Assembly: GCA_002007465.1 (NCBI GenBank)
Contig: LNAC01000849.1
Location: forward strand, 509,694 to 573,693
Direction: 5' to 3'
DNA: 64,000 nucleotides
Source of the DNA: Ailurus styani
Taxonomy: Eukaryota > Chordata > Mammalia > Carnivora > Ailuridae
Positions within the stretch are counted from its first letter, which is position 1, and each line of letters opens with the position of its first letter. The notes beneath the pieces were generated by a model. That model had not been told where the DNA came from. It saw only the letters and a list, made by a program, of their open reading frames with translations, and made no database searches. The position numbers and the translations under genes are program-made. Of this stretch, positions 21,568 to 32,640 are shown in pieces.

Positions 21568-22684
21568 AAAATTTAAGTGTAGAACTTGGATAGCTAGCTG
21601 CCCTCAAGGGAGCGCTGGCATAGTTTCAGAGGCACGGTTGCCCTTTAATACAGTTAACCTCACGCGTGGATAGGTATGTGAAGTGACATGACATTTTGAC
21701 TAAGATTTTACTACTGATTTAGCTTTTCAAACGGCTTTTATTTTTACTGAAAATGTATTGGCTGATTTATGTTCTATGAAATAATACATAATAAACAAGA
21801 AAGAGAAGGCAATAGTTGAAGAACTGCAATGTCTCAATGGGTAACCTTTGATTAATTCTAATGACTTAACTGATTTTTATAGGAAAACATTTTAATTACA
21901 TTATCTGTCTTAGATTCAAAGACCTCCTAAACTGTGCTTAAATGGGTGCCAGGGCTTTAGGATAGCTTTTTGTTCAAATTCTTACAAAGGAATTTTTTTA
22001 TCCAGCTATTTATTCCTTATGTTAATGGAGCCCTGTTTTTTCTTCCACAGGTTTGTTGACATGCACTACAGTCAGCTCCCTAAAGCAGCTTCTAGGAAGA
22101 AAATAGTTTCTACCACTAGATATTGGAGCCTCAGAAATTCTATGTCATGTGAACAATCCAACTTCTTAAAACTGCGAACAAATTCACCAGCAAAAACCAG
22201 GATCTTCCAATACAAGTCTGTATTTTTCTATCTAGATCCAACCAAAGGACCATTCATTAGAAGAATAATTCTTTTCATTTTAAGGAGAAAATTTTTTGAG
22301 ACATTTAAGTGTAAAATAAAGTTTCTGAAACACATATCCAGTGGACAGCCTAGTGCTTTCCAAATACCAAGCCATATGAAAGTTTTTCAGGATCGAAGGA
22401 AATGAGAAAATGAGAAAAAGGAGGCAACAAGGTAGGCATCAGTTGCTTCCTGTTCACAAGGTCACATCTAGAATAGAGAAAAAACCCAAATAAGAACTGA
22501 AGCTCCTTCTATCTCTATAGGAATCAAGTCCCATAACAACTTCTATAATTCTTTACAAAATGTACCTATTATCAGGTCATTTTAGGAACAGTATTCTGAA
22601 AATGATTGTCCTTAATTAGGTTATCCGTACTGAGTGTTGAACTCTTTGGTCAGCACTAATTGTTACAAACATAACAATGAGACC
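21568..22684. other. no gene recognised
   Basis: Contains a 128-codon plus frame (22019-22405) preceded by a splice-acceptor-like 'tttcttccacag'. The translation is basic and F/K/R-rich with no domain I know. Treated as chance. Confidence 0.4.
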
Positions 22685-22699
22685 GAGAGTGTAAGTTCT

Positions 22700-22890
22700 T
22701 TTTTTTTTTTTTTAAATATTTATTTATTTATTTATTTGAGACAGAGAGAGCAGGGGAGTGGCAAAGGGAGATAAACTCAAGCAGACTCTGTGCTGAGCAT
22801 AGGCCTGAGGTGGGGCTCAATCCCATGACACTGAAATCATGACCTGAGCCAAAATCAAGACCAACACCAACCGAGCCACCCAAGCACCCA
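22700..22890 (-). mobile_element. Can-SINE with perfect 15-bp duplication
   Basis: Poly-T, 'tttatttatttatttatttg', GA-rich body, 'ctgtgctgagcataggcctg', 'cgagccacccaagcaccca'. Duplication gagagtgtaagttct at 22685-22699 and 22891-22905. The body is quite diverged for such a clean duplication. Confidence 0.97.
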
Positions 22891-22988
22891 GAGAGTGTAA
22901 GTTCTGATGCTGATCCCTCCCTGCCAGCACTCTGTCCCTGGATCTCTGAAGATATCTTCTTCTGTGAGTGGAACAGTAGGTGTGAACA

Positions 22989-23041
22989 TCCCTCATTGAT
23001 TATCTCTTCAGACTATCTCTTAATAGAACATCCCTCCTTGA
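22989..23041. repeat. first copy of a local duplication, plus the left L1 target-site duplication
   Basis: 'atccctcattgattatctct' (from 22989) recurs downstream of the L1 as 'atccctccttgattatctct' (from 23302). Between them, 'atccctccttga' (23030-23041) is the left L1 target-site duplication. The pre-insertion locus thus held a roughly 41-bp two-copy repeat, and the L1 landed in copy 2. Confidence 0.8.
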
Positions 23042-23301
23042 CTCTAAGAGAAGGAAAGAAAAAGTGAATTGGGGTAAATCAGAAGGGGAGATGAACCATG
23101 AGAGACTGTGGACTCTGAGAAACAAACTGAGGGCTATGGAGGGGAGGAGGGAGAGGGGATAGGTGAGCCTGGTGGTGGGTATTAAGGAGGGCACGTATTG
23201 CATGGAGCACTGAGTGTGGTGCATAAACAATAAATCTTGGATCACTGAAAAAATAAAATAAATAAAATAAAAATTAAAAAAAAGAAAAGAAAAGAAAAGA
23301 A
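23042..23301 (+). mobile_element. 5'-truncated L1 3' UTR with 12-bp duplication
   Basis: 'aaggaaagaaaaagtgaatt', 'gagatgaaccatgagagact', 'gtattaaggagggcacgtat', 'tgcatggagcactgagtgtg', then a complex A-rich tail ending in (AAAAG)n. Duplication atccctccttga at 23030-23041 and 23302-23313. The young 3' UTR type matches 46232 and 46927. Confidence 0.95.
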
Positions 23302-23313
23302 ATCCCTCCTTGA

Positions 23314-23589
23314 TTATCTCTTCAGGCTAGCTGGTCCAGGATCACAAATTAACTCATGTCTTAGATAGAATGTAGAAAAGATGTCCAGAAAGAAAATTAC
23401 CCATGGCATAGAAAATATTCAGAAACTAATGGTATATATTCATAAATGACCAACTTATATCCCTAGTCTCCAATAGTCTATTCCACTAGATTCCATAGTA
23501 GGATAAAAAAGAATTCAAAGGCATCGTTATTATTTCATTATATCCCATCTCATTCCATACTTGATTTAAGGCAGCCAGGAACTGACACT
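23314..23589. other. no gene recognised
   Basis: Unique-looking spacer. It begins with the remainder of the duplicated 41-bp unit. Confidence 0.5.
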
Positions 23590-23765
23590 TGGTAAGCACC
23601 TGTGTATCATGCAGTGAATCCTGGTACTTTGTATACTGTCTCACTTACCTTAACAACTTGTTATATTTTAAAATTCTTGTTTTATAGTGGCTGACATCAA
23701 GGCAGCCTTAGATTACCCTGAATATTACACAGAAGCAGTATCAGGATTGAAACCCACATCTGAGA
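23590..23765 (-). mobile_element. MIR SINE fragment
   Basis: 'cttggtaagcacctgtgtat', 'ctgtctcacttaccttaaca' and 'gattgaaacccacatctgag' follow the reverse complement of MIR. Ancient and diverged. Confidence 0.6.
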
Positions 23766-24364
23766 GACTTCAGGCTATTACAGCACCATGCATTCAGCAT
23801 ATCAAAAACTCTCTGCATGAGACTCTTGGGTAAATCTATTTCTGGTGGTCTGCAGCTGATGGGTATTAAAAGCAACATAAGGGACCAAAAGGACATAACG
23901 TACCTACAGTGAGAAGGGAAACCTACTCTGACAAGGTTGCAATCACTCAAAACAGTTTGGGTCTTCCTTTTGTATACAGATGATTTCAGACACATACTTA
24001 AAAGGTCAGTCTTACTAGTTTGGAAACAACATTTTGTTTGTTTTAATGCCAAGTGATATAATTCACCTTAAACATACATTTTCCCCCTAAGAGTCATCCA
24101 TAAATTATTTCCATTTCCACATATGTAATCTTTTGTGAGAGGAAAAAATTTGTCAATATTGAAGATATTCATAAGAAAATGCCACAGGCTATGTCAATAA
24201 TTTCAAGAGAAGAGCCTGGGAAATGATCTGGAGAATAACAGTATCAATGGAATAAGTAATGAGCATTCTAATATGACTAATCTGAGGGTTATTTAAAGGT
24301 AAAAGTTCTGGTGTATTTTGGTATTCTAGAAAATATTATACTATGGTTAATAATAATATTGTTC
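23766..24364. other. no gene recognised
   Basis: A 103-codon minus frame (23741-24052) shows no domain. The rest is AT-rich. Confidence 0.45.
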
Positions 24365-24669
24365 TATTGATTTCATGACTTTATTTTTTCATTTAAATTA
24401 AATTAGCCAACATATAGTACATCATTAGTTTTTGATGTAGTATTCAATGATTCATTAGTTGTATATAACACCCAGTGCTCATCAAATCATGTGCTCTCTT
24501 TAATGCCCATCACCAAGTTACCCCATATACCTACTCCCCTGTGAGCTTCTGCATCCCTCAGTTTGTTTCCTGGAGTCAAGAGTCTCTCATGGTTTGTCTT
24601 CCTCTCTGATTTCTTCCCATTCAGTTTTCCCTCCCTTCCCATATGGTCCTCTGTGCTATTCCTTATATT

Positions 24670-27600
24670 CCACATATGAGTGAAACCATATGATAATTGT
24701 CTTTCTCTGATTAGCTTATTTCATTGAACACAATACCCTCCAGTTCCATCCATGTCAATTCAAATGATAGGTATTCATCCTTTCTGGTGGCTAAGTAATA
24801 TTCCATTGTATATATGAACCACATCATTTTTACCCATCCAACTGTAGGACATTTTGGCTATTGTGGATATTGCTGCTATGAACATTGGGGTACATATGGC
24901 CCTTCTTTTCACTACATCTGTATCTTTGGGGTAAATACCCAGTAGTGTAATTGCTGGTCACAGGATAGCTCTATTTTTAGCTTCTTGAGGAACCTCCGTA
25001 CTGTTTTCCAGAGTGGCTGTACCAACTTCCCAGCAACAGTATAAGAGGGTTCCCCTTTATCTACATCCTCGCCAACATTTGTTGTTCCCTGTCTTGTTAA
25101 TTTTAGCTATTCTAACTGGTGTAAGGTGGTATCTTGTTGTGGGTTTTGATTTGTATTTCCTGGATGGCAAGTAATGTGGAGCATTTTTCATGCGTCTGTT
25201 AGCCATTTGTATGTCTTCTTTGTAGAAGTGTCCGTTCATGTCTTCTGCCCATTTCTTGACTAGATTATTTATTTTTTGGGTGTTGAATTTGGTAAGTTCT
25301 TTATAGATCTTATATACCAACCCTTTATCTGTTATATCATTTACAAATATTTTCTCCCATTCCATAGGTTGCCATTTAGTTTTGTTGACTGTTTCCTTTA
25401 CTGTGTAGAAGTTTTTTATCTTGATGAAGTCTCAATAGTTCATTTTTGTTTTTGTTTCCCTTGCCTTTGGAGATATGTCTTGCAAGAAGTTGCTGTGGCT
25501 GAGGTCAAAGAGGTTATTTCCTGTGTTTGCTTCTAGTATTTTGATGTTTTCCTGTCTCACATTTAGGTCTTCCATCCATTTTGAGTCTATTTTTATGTAT
25601 GGTATAAGAGAATGGTCCAGTTTCATTCTTCTGCATGTGGCTGTCCAATTTTCCCAATACCATTTGTAGAAAAGACTGTCTTTTTTCCATTGGATATTCT
25701 TTACTGCTTTATCAAAGATTAGTTGGCCATAGAGTTGAGGGTTCGCTTCTGGGCTCTCTTTTCTATTCCAATGATCTATGTGTCCGTTTTTGTGCCAGTA
25801 CTATACTGCCTTGATGATCACACTTTTTTTTTATTTTATTTTTATTCTTTGCCCAAGGGGTACAGGTCTGTGAATCCTCAGGCTTACATCTTTCACAGCA
25901 TTCACCAAAGCACAAACCCTCCCCAATGTCCATAACCCATCCACCCTATCCCTACCCTCCCACCCCCCAGTAACCCTCAGTTTGTTTTGTGAGATTAAGA
26001 GTCTCTTATGGTTTGTCTCCTTCCCCATCCCATCTTGTTTCATTATTTTTCCCTCCCTACCCCCCACAACCCCCCACCCTGCCCCTCAAGTTCCTCATAT
26101 CAGAGAGATCATATGATAATTGTCTTTCTCTGATTGACTTATTTCGCTCAGCATAATACCCTCCAGTTCCATCCATGTTGTTGCGAATGGCAAGATTTCG
26201 TTTCTTTTGATAGCTGCATAATATTCCATTGTATATATATACCACATCTTCTTTATCCATTCATCTGTTGATGGACATCTAGGTTCTTTCCATAGTTTGG
26301 CTATTGTGGACATTGCTGCTATAAACATTCGGGTGCACGTGCCCCTGAGGAACACTACCTTTGTGTCTTTAGGATAAATACCCAGTAGTGCGATTGCTGG
26401 GTCGTAGGGTAGCTCCATTTTCAACTTTTTGAGGAATCTCCATACTGTTTTCCAGAGTGGCTGCACCAGCTTGCATTCCCACCAACAGTGTAGGAGGGTT
26501 CCCCTTTCTCCGCAACCTCGCCAACATCTGTCATTTCCTGACTTGTTGATTTTAGCCATTCTGACTGGTGTAAGGTGGTATCTCACTGTGGTTTTGATTT
26601 GTATTTCTCTGTGATGATCACACTTTTGTCATATAGCTTGAAGTCAGGCATTGTGATGCCCCCCAGATTTGTTTTTATTTTTCAGTATTCTTCTGGCTAT
26701 TCAAGGTCTTTTCTGGTTCCATACAAATTTTAGGATTGTTTGTTCTAGCTCTGTGAAAAATGCTGTTGTTATTTTGATAGGCATTGCTTTGAATGTATAG
26801 ATTGCTCTGGGCAACATAGACATTTTAACAATGTTTGTTCTTTCAATCCACAAGCATGGAATGTCTTTCTATCTCTTTATGTCTTCCTTAATGTCCACGT
26901 AAGTGTTCTGTAGTTTCTAGAATACAGATCCTTTACCTCTTTGGTTAGGTTTATTCCTAGGTATCTTACAGTTTTTGATGCAATTGCAAATGGGATAGAT
27001 TCTTTAATTTCTCTTTCTTCAGTCACATTGTTAGTGTATAGAAATGCATCTGATTTCTGTGCATTGGTTTTGTACCCTGCCACGTTGCTGAATTTCTGTA
27101 GGAGTTCTAGGAATTTGGGGTGGACTCTTTTGGGTTTTCTACAAAAAGTATCATGTCATCTGCAAAGAGAGAGAATTTGACATCTTTGCCAATTTGAATG
27201 CTTTTTATTTCTTTTTGTTGTCTAACTGCTGAGCCTAGGACTTCTGGTACCATGTTGAACAATAGTGGTGAGAGTGGGCATCCCTGTTATGTTCCTGACC
27301 TTCAGGGAAAAGCTCTCAGTTTTTCCCCATTGAGAATGATAAATACCATGTGGGCTTTTCATGGATGGCTTTTATGATATTGAGGTATGTTCCCTCTATC
27401 CCTATACTTTGAAGAGTTTTAATCAGGAAAGGATGCTGTATTTTGTCAAATGTTTTCTCTGCATCAATTTAGAGGATCATATGGTTCTTGTCGTTTCTTG
27501 TATTAATGTAATCTATCACATTGGTTGATATGCAAATGTTGAACCACCCTTGCATCCCAGGAATAAATCCCACTTGGTTGTGGTGAATAATCCTTTTAAT

Positions 27601-28149
27601 GTAATTTTGGATCTATTGGCTAGTATCTTGGTGAGTATTTTGGCATCCATTGTTCATCAGGGATATTGGTCTGCAATTTTCCTTTTGATGGGGTCTTTGT
27701 CTGGTGTGGGGATCAAAATAATGTTGGCCCTCATAGAACAAATTTTAAAGTTTTCCTTCCATTTCTATTTTTTTGAAACAGCTTCCGTAGGATAGGCATT
27801 ATTTCTTCTTTAAATGTTTGGTAGAATTCCGCCAGGAAGCCATCTGGCCCTGGACTTTTTTTTGGGGGGGGGGGTTGATTACTGCTTCAATTTCCTTGAT
27901 GTTATTGTCTCTTCAGATTGTCCATCTCTTCATGTTTCAGTCTTGGTGGTTTATAAGTTTCCAGAAATGCATCCATTTCTTCCAGATTGCCTAATTTGTT
28001 AGTATACAGTAGCTCACAATATGTTCTTACAATTGTCTGTATTTCCTTGGTATTGGTCATGATCTCTCCCCTTTCATTCATGATTTTATTAATGTGGGTA
28101 TTTTCTCTTTTATTTTGGGTAAGTCTGGCCAGAGGCTTATTGATCTTCT
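24670..28149 (-). pseudogene. L1 ORF2 RT and C-terminal domains, degenerate
   Basis: Remains of the reverse transcriptase and C-terminal part of L1 ORF2p, which in an active copy nicks the target and copies L1 RNA. Fragments in several frames read, for example, NLTKEVKDLYSRNYRTL near 26900 and, at 25057-25365, [20 protein letters not shown] followed by the Cys-rich KCWRGC start. Comparison with the intact frame at 47741-49982 shows the same domain order with stops and frameshifts throughout. It is split at 25828-26611 by another L1. It cannot encode a working enzyme. Confidence 0.9.
25828..26611 (-). mobile_element. young 5'-truncated L1 nested in the older L1
   Basis: A 784-bp 3' piece: T-rich end (tail in reverse), 3' UTR ('gtaaccctcagtttgttttg'), then the ORF2 C-terminus, where a 163-codon frame (26095-26586) holds the Cys/His motif [18 protein letters not shown] and ends at the natural stop. 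Duplication tgatgatcacactttt, identical over 16 bp, lies at 25812-25827 and 26612-26627. Over the shared part it is very close to the L1 at 47327, so both belong to one recently active subfamily. Same orientation as its host. Confidence 0.98.
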
Positions 28150-28632
28150 TTGCTGGGAATGGCCAGCAATCCTTGTACCAACAGATGAAAGATTACTCCA
28201 AACTTTGCTGTGAACGAGAGGAGAAGGCAAGGGGGTCAATGCTCAGAGATGAAGACCCTTTCGTCTTCTTTGCTCCCACTTTCATTGGTCCTTCAGGATA
28301 ACTACAAATCCCTATCACTGTTTCTCAAGCATGTGATGTGTGACAAGGGGTCTTACTGGAACTAGGAGGATCTGTTTACAGGAAAGATATGATATGCTAA
28401 TCTGTGTGATCTACAAGTTCTGCTAAACATAACCTAAGGAACAATGCATACATCTTAGATCACAGGTTGGCTGATGGGCTAAGAAAGCTTCAGTGAAGAC
28501 ATTCCCCATGGCATTCCAACATTAGAGTGGTTGTGTAGGCCTTGGCATTCCAAAGGCCTACGCCCTTCTCTGAAACCTTCTATCACCCCCAGAAGCCTCT
28601 GTGTTACATTTTACCAAGTCAGGTATTATGGC
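28150..28632. other. non-L1 segment replacing part of ORF2
   Basis: L1 homology stops after 'ggcttattgatctt' (to 28149) and resumes at 'gctgatttaatgctctgaat' (from about 28631). By protein position, about 140 ORF2 codons (420 bp) are absent. The intervening 0.48 kb is of balanced composition and unlike L1. On the minus strand it has an LTR-like feel (CT-rich 'ccttgccttctcctctcgtt'), but no TG...CA ends or flanking duplication could be fixed. Insertion plus deletion, gene-conversion-like replacement or misassembly all fit. Confidence 0.6.
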
Positions 28633-29178
28633 TGATTTAATGCTCTGAATATATCTGTGAAGTTCATGTGGTCCAGTGTGTCATTCAAAGCCTTTGTTTC
28701 TTTGTTGATCTTCTGCTTAGATGATCGATCTCTCCACTGCTGTGAGTGGGGTATTGAAGTCCCCTCCTATTAATGTATTATTATCAATATGTTTCTTTAG
28801 TTTGGTTATTAATTGGTTTATATAATTAGCTGCTCCCATGTTCGGGGCATAAATATTTACAATTGTTAGATCTTCTTGTTGGATAGACCCTTTAAGTAAG
28901 ATATAGTCTCCCTCTACATCTCTTACTATGATCTTTGGTTTAAAATCTAATTTGTCTGATATGAAGTTTGCTACCCCAGCTTTCTTTTGAAGTCCATTAG
29001 CATGATAAATGGTTCTCCATCCCCTCACTTTCAGTCTGGTGTCTTTAGGTCTGAAAAGAGTCTCTTGTAGACAGCATATCAATGGGTCTTGCTTTTTTAT
29101 CCATCTGATATCCTGTGTCTTTTGGTTTAGCCCACTTACATTCAGAGTAACTATTGAAAGGTATGAATTTAGTGCCAC
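28633..29178 (-). pseudogene. L1 ORF2 endonuclease domain, degenerate
   Basis: The frame from 29178 codes 153 residues before a stop at 28717, with homology continuing to about 28633. This is the APE-like endonuclease that makes the first nick in target-primed reverse transcription. Visible motifs are TLNVSGLN (Asn at residue 13), LQET (Glu39), VNIYAPN (Tyr110) and GGDFNTPL (Asp140, Asn142). The residue after QET is Leu where active L1s usually have His. The domain is cut before the later catalytic Asp/His motifs, so it is inactive. Confidence 0.93.
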
Positions 29179-29199
29179 TATAGTGCCTGTTTCTATAGA

Positions 29200-30073
29200 C
29201 TGTCTCTGTTTCTTTCTGGTCTATGTTACTCTCGTGGTATCTCTTTGTTTAAAATATCCCCTTAATATTTCTTGCAGGGCTGGCTTGGTGGTCACATATT
29301 CTTTCAATTTCTGTCACTCCTTCCATTCTGAATGACAGCCTTGCTGGATAAACTATTTTTGGCTGCATGTTCTTCTCACTTAGTACCCTGAATATATCTT
29401 GCCAGCCCTATCTGGCCTGCCAGGTTTCTGTGGATGGGTCTCACGTTATTCTGATGTTCTTCCCTCCATATGTAAGGAACCTCCTCTCCCTCTTCTTTAT
29501 CTCTAAGATTTGCAAGCTTCACTATTATATATCAGGGTGTTGATCTATTTTTATTGATTTTGGGAGGGGTCCTCTCTGCCTCTTGGACATGAATGCTTGT
29601 TTCCTTCCCCAGACTATGGGAGTTCTCAACTATGATTTGCTCAAATATAACTTCTAGCCCTCTCTCTCTCCACACCCTCTGGGATCCCAAAAATTCTGAC
29701 ACTGGTTTGTTTCAAGGCATCATTAAATTCTCGAAGCCTTTCTTCATGGACTATTAGTTGCCTTTCTCTCTTTTCCTTAACTTCCTTCCTTTCCATCAGC
29801 CTGTCCTCTAGATCACTTATTCTCTCTTCTTCATTGACCCTAGCTGTTAGAGTATCCAATTTAGATTGCATCTCATGCATAGCATTTTTAAGTTTGGCCT
29901 GATTAGATCTCATTTCTGCCTTTAGATGCTTTTTCAAGCCTAGCTATTAACTTTATAATTGCTATCCTGAGTTCCATCTCTGACATCTTACTTATATCCA
30001 TACTGATTAGCTCTGTGGCAGAGTATATTGCCTCTGATTCTTTCTTTAGTTGTGAACTCCTCCTTCTAGTCAT
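29200..30073 (-). pseudogene. L1 ORF1 remnant
   Basis: ORF1p is the RNA-binding, trimeric chaperone of L1. The start is chosen at 30073, where MTRRRSSQLKKES fits a carnivore L1 ORF1 N-terminus. Residues ATELISMDISKMSEMELR follow. The coiled-coil region appears in a second frame (29641-29937: NAMHEMQSKLDTLTARVNEE...RISDLEDRL) with the beginning of the RRM region (SVRIFGIPEGVE). At least one frameshift separates the two, and the C-terminal part down to about 29200 has no long frame. Nonfunctional. Confidence 0.9.
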
Positions 30074-30350
30074 TTTGCTCAGAGAAGGATGGGTGAGCAA
30101 ATGAGCAGCGTCCAAAATATGAATCACGACCAAAGCAATACACCCCAGAAAAATCCATAGCAGTCAGAAGCCACAACAGAAAAAAAACAAACAAAACCAA
30201 AACAAAACCAAAAAAGGCAGGGGGAGGGAGATTATAATCTCACCGTGTGGACAAAGCAGCATGATCCCCTTGTTCCCAATTGAATTTTGGTCTGTGTGTT
30301 AGAAGGCACTACATCCCAAATTGTAAATAAGGCAAAAAATACATATATAT

Positions 30351-30391
<41 letters not shown>

Positions 30392-30950
30392 ATTGAATAG
30401 AGTAAAAAAAGAACTAAAATGAAGCATATATCTATAAAACATAGATGTAAAAATATAAAAGTTAAAAAAGGACTTAAAAACATAAGTTGGTAAAATAAGA
30501 ATCTAGTTGAAATGGGAAAAAGGTAAAAAAAAAAAAAGAAGAAGAAATGGAAAATTTTAGACTGAAAGATAGGAAACACCTGGAGCTCAATATACTATTT
30601 TCCCCTGGTGCTAGAGTTTTACAGTCTTATGGGAGCCATACAATTGCAGTCCACCTGTCCTTCTAGTCTGTCTTCTGGGGAAGGGACCTGCTGTGTTGCT
30701 TCTCAGGTGTCTTTGCCTAGGCAGAGTTGCTCCACCCCTTTTCTGGGGGGTGGGGGCTCGATATTTGCTGGTTCTGTGTGGCTTTTGTTCCCTGGAGGCT
30801 TTCTGTGCCTCTTCAGAGGGTCAGAGCAAAAATGGCCACGCTGGATCTCAGGTCCAGAGCCACAAGATCATGGTCCCCTTCTTCAACAAACCCTCCAGGA
30901 CAAAAGGTTTCCATTTCTGTGTGCACAAAACTCTGTTAAAATCTATGATG
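30074..30950 (-). promoter_or_regulatory. L1 5' UTR (ancestral internal promoter), with (TG)n
   Basis: Sequence upstream of the ORF1 start in L1 orientation. It is A/T-rich near ORF1, then GC-richer from about 30600 to 30940 ('gtgttgcttctcaggtgtct', 'ggtcagagcaaaaatggcca'). Full-length L1s carry their own RNA polymerase II promoter here. Whether any activity remains cannot be seen. A (TG)n run lies at 30351-30388. Plus frames at 30608-31030 are shadows of this region. Confidence 0.75.
30351..30388. repeat. (TG)n microsatellite in L1 5' UTR
   Basis: About 18 TG units preceded by an ATATATGTGTATG transition. Confidence 0.97.
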
Positions 30951-32439
30951 ACTACTGTGTTTCTAGTTCTCCTTATAATTTCCTAGCATTTCCTTTAGGA
31001 ATGTTGATTTTTTTATTATTTAGGGCTTAATACTCATAACTGCTGTATACTTATTGGAACATGTGCCCATTAGTGGTACTGGTACCTTTTTTTGGTATGT
31101 GTATTTTTTGCCATAAATTATATATAAATAGACCAAATTTTGAGTTAATCATTCTGCCATAATTTTCTTCTCATCCTCTATTTCTTCCAGAAAAATTTAT
31201 GAGAAAAATATTCCTTAAGTTCTTTGCATATTTGATGTATGTATGTATTGTCTTTACACTTGAATGATGGTTTCTCTGAGTATAAAATTTTGGGGTCACA
31301 ATTTCTTTTCCTTGAAGACTAGTAAGAATTGTTTCATTAGTATCAAATGCAACAACCTAAAGACATGCTGATTTTTTTTCACTTTTAAGTGACGATTTTG
31401 TTTAGCAATAAATGATTATTCTTTATTTTTGATGTCTCATTATTGCTTGCTTATTTTTTGGCATAGGCTAAACTGCTGTCATAAGTTTCACAAATTCAAT
31501 ATGTAAGGGCTCAAAAAGAATAGAAATTGCTTTCTTATATAAATATTCCAGGTTAGGATTTGAGGAACTTCTAATTCACATTGTCATTCAGCTTTGGCTT
31601 CTTTGATCATTGTGGTCACAACAGCAGCCAACTGGAAGGAAAAAGGAGCGTTGAGGAATACTCATGGTGTGTTGTGTGTGCTATGTTAAAAATGGGACAC
31701 ATAACTTCTGTTCATATGCCATTAACTAGAATGCAGTTATATGACACAAAAGAGGTAGAAAATGTCTTTAAGCATCCAAGAAGAAAAATTTTTAAATCTT
31801 TAGGTGGGCACTAGCCACAATCTCCTCCTGGGCCACCACATAACTATGCAGATCCTACTGACCACACGTGAAAAGCATTCACTCCTCCCCAAGGTAAACA
31901 CCCCAACATTTTTCACTAATTGCATCTAATTCAAAGTCTAGGATTTTTATCCTTTATATCAGCCCAATTCTGGTTCCTTAAGAATTAACCATCTACAAAT
32001 TAAAAATACAAGTTATCTAACCACAACTCTCATGAAAAAACACACATCCCACATACAGTAATGGAGAACAAACAAGGTAACCACAATAACAATTCCCATT
32101 TTAAAAAGGACAGAATGAGAAATACACAGGTGTCATAGCAATGATGGAATCCAGCTGGGCAAGCATTGCGAAGTCTTAGCAAAGTTGGAAGTTTCTCAGT
32201 TATACCTCAGAATTGTTCTCTCTAAAGAGTTTGCTATTTCCCATATCCTCTAACTCCACCCTCCAGAAGATTATTCTTTGCCCCTTATCCATAGCCATAT
32301 CCGAAGGGAGGATTGGGAAATATGACCCCCTTGGAAACTGCACAGTGGAAGTAATGTGTGCTAATGAGGTATGTTACTTCAAGGTCCAGCCCATACTCTT
32401 TCTGTGGGCTATAATGGTAACAAGGTGACCCAGAGCAAA
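30951..32439. other. no gene recognised
   Basis: AT-rich. 31560-31860 ('cagcagccaactggaagg', 'gccattaactagaatgcagt') resembles an ancient mammalian repeat of a class I cannot name. Frames at 31581-31814 and 32213-32428 have no domain. Confidence 0.4.
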
Positions 32440-32640
32440 GGATTAATGAAAATTTTGATTGGGCATATATCAGTAGCCTTTGATGAAATAAAAACCCTGA
32501 ATCCCTGAATGACTATGTGGAAAAGAGGTCCTCTTTCATGAACATGGAACATTTGAACTTTGCACTAATAAATGAATTTTTTTGTATTCTGAATATATTT
32601 GTTAGAGTAATTTAGCCTTTATTAATTAATATGGAAATTA
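32440..32640 (+). mobile_element. MLT1-like LTR 3' fragment
   Basis: 'atgactatgtggaaaagagg', 'tttgcactaataaatgaatt' and 'gaatatatttgttagagtaa' are in the arrangement of a MaLR LTR 3' end (poly-A signal AATAAA-like, then T-rich). Tentative. Confidence 0.4.

Larger units (their letters stand above)
24365..30950 (-). mobile_element. near full-length dead L1 (5' UTR, ORF1, ORF2, 3' UTR), twice interrupted
   Basis: Read on the minus strand, the order is: GC-richer 5' UTR (30950-30074), ORF1 (30073 to about 29200), ORF2 endonuclease (29178 to about 28633), then RT and C-terminal domains (28149 to about 24670), and a 3' UTR ending at an A-rich stretch near 24365 ('gccaacatatagtacatc'). ORF1 and ORF2 are broken by many stops. 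A younger L1 sits inside (25828-26611), and about 420 bp of ORF2 is missing and replaced by 0.48 kb of other DNA. No flanking target-site duplication was convincing, in keeping with its age. Confidence 0.92.

Noticed and set aside
22019..22405. 128-codon plus-strand frame with a splice-acceptor-like sequence in front
   Set aside because: No domain, no matching donor context, and F/K/R-rich composition as expected by chance in AT-rich DNA.
30074..30950. Active antisense or sense promoter
   Set aside because: Only positional knowledge of L1 5' UTRs supports it. No motif set that would show activity can be read here.
30608..31030. 140-codon plus-strand frame plus two overlapping frames
   Set aside because: They are antisense readings of the L1 5' UTR, in several registers at once.
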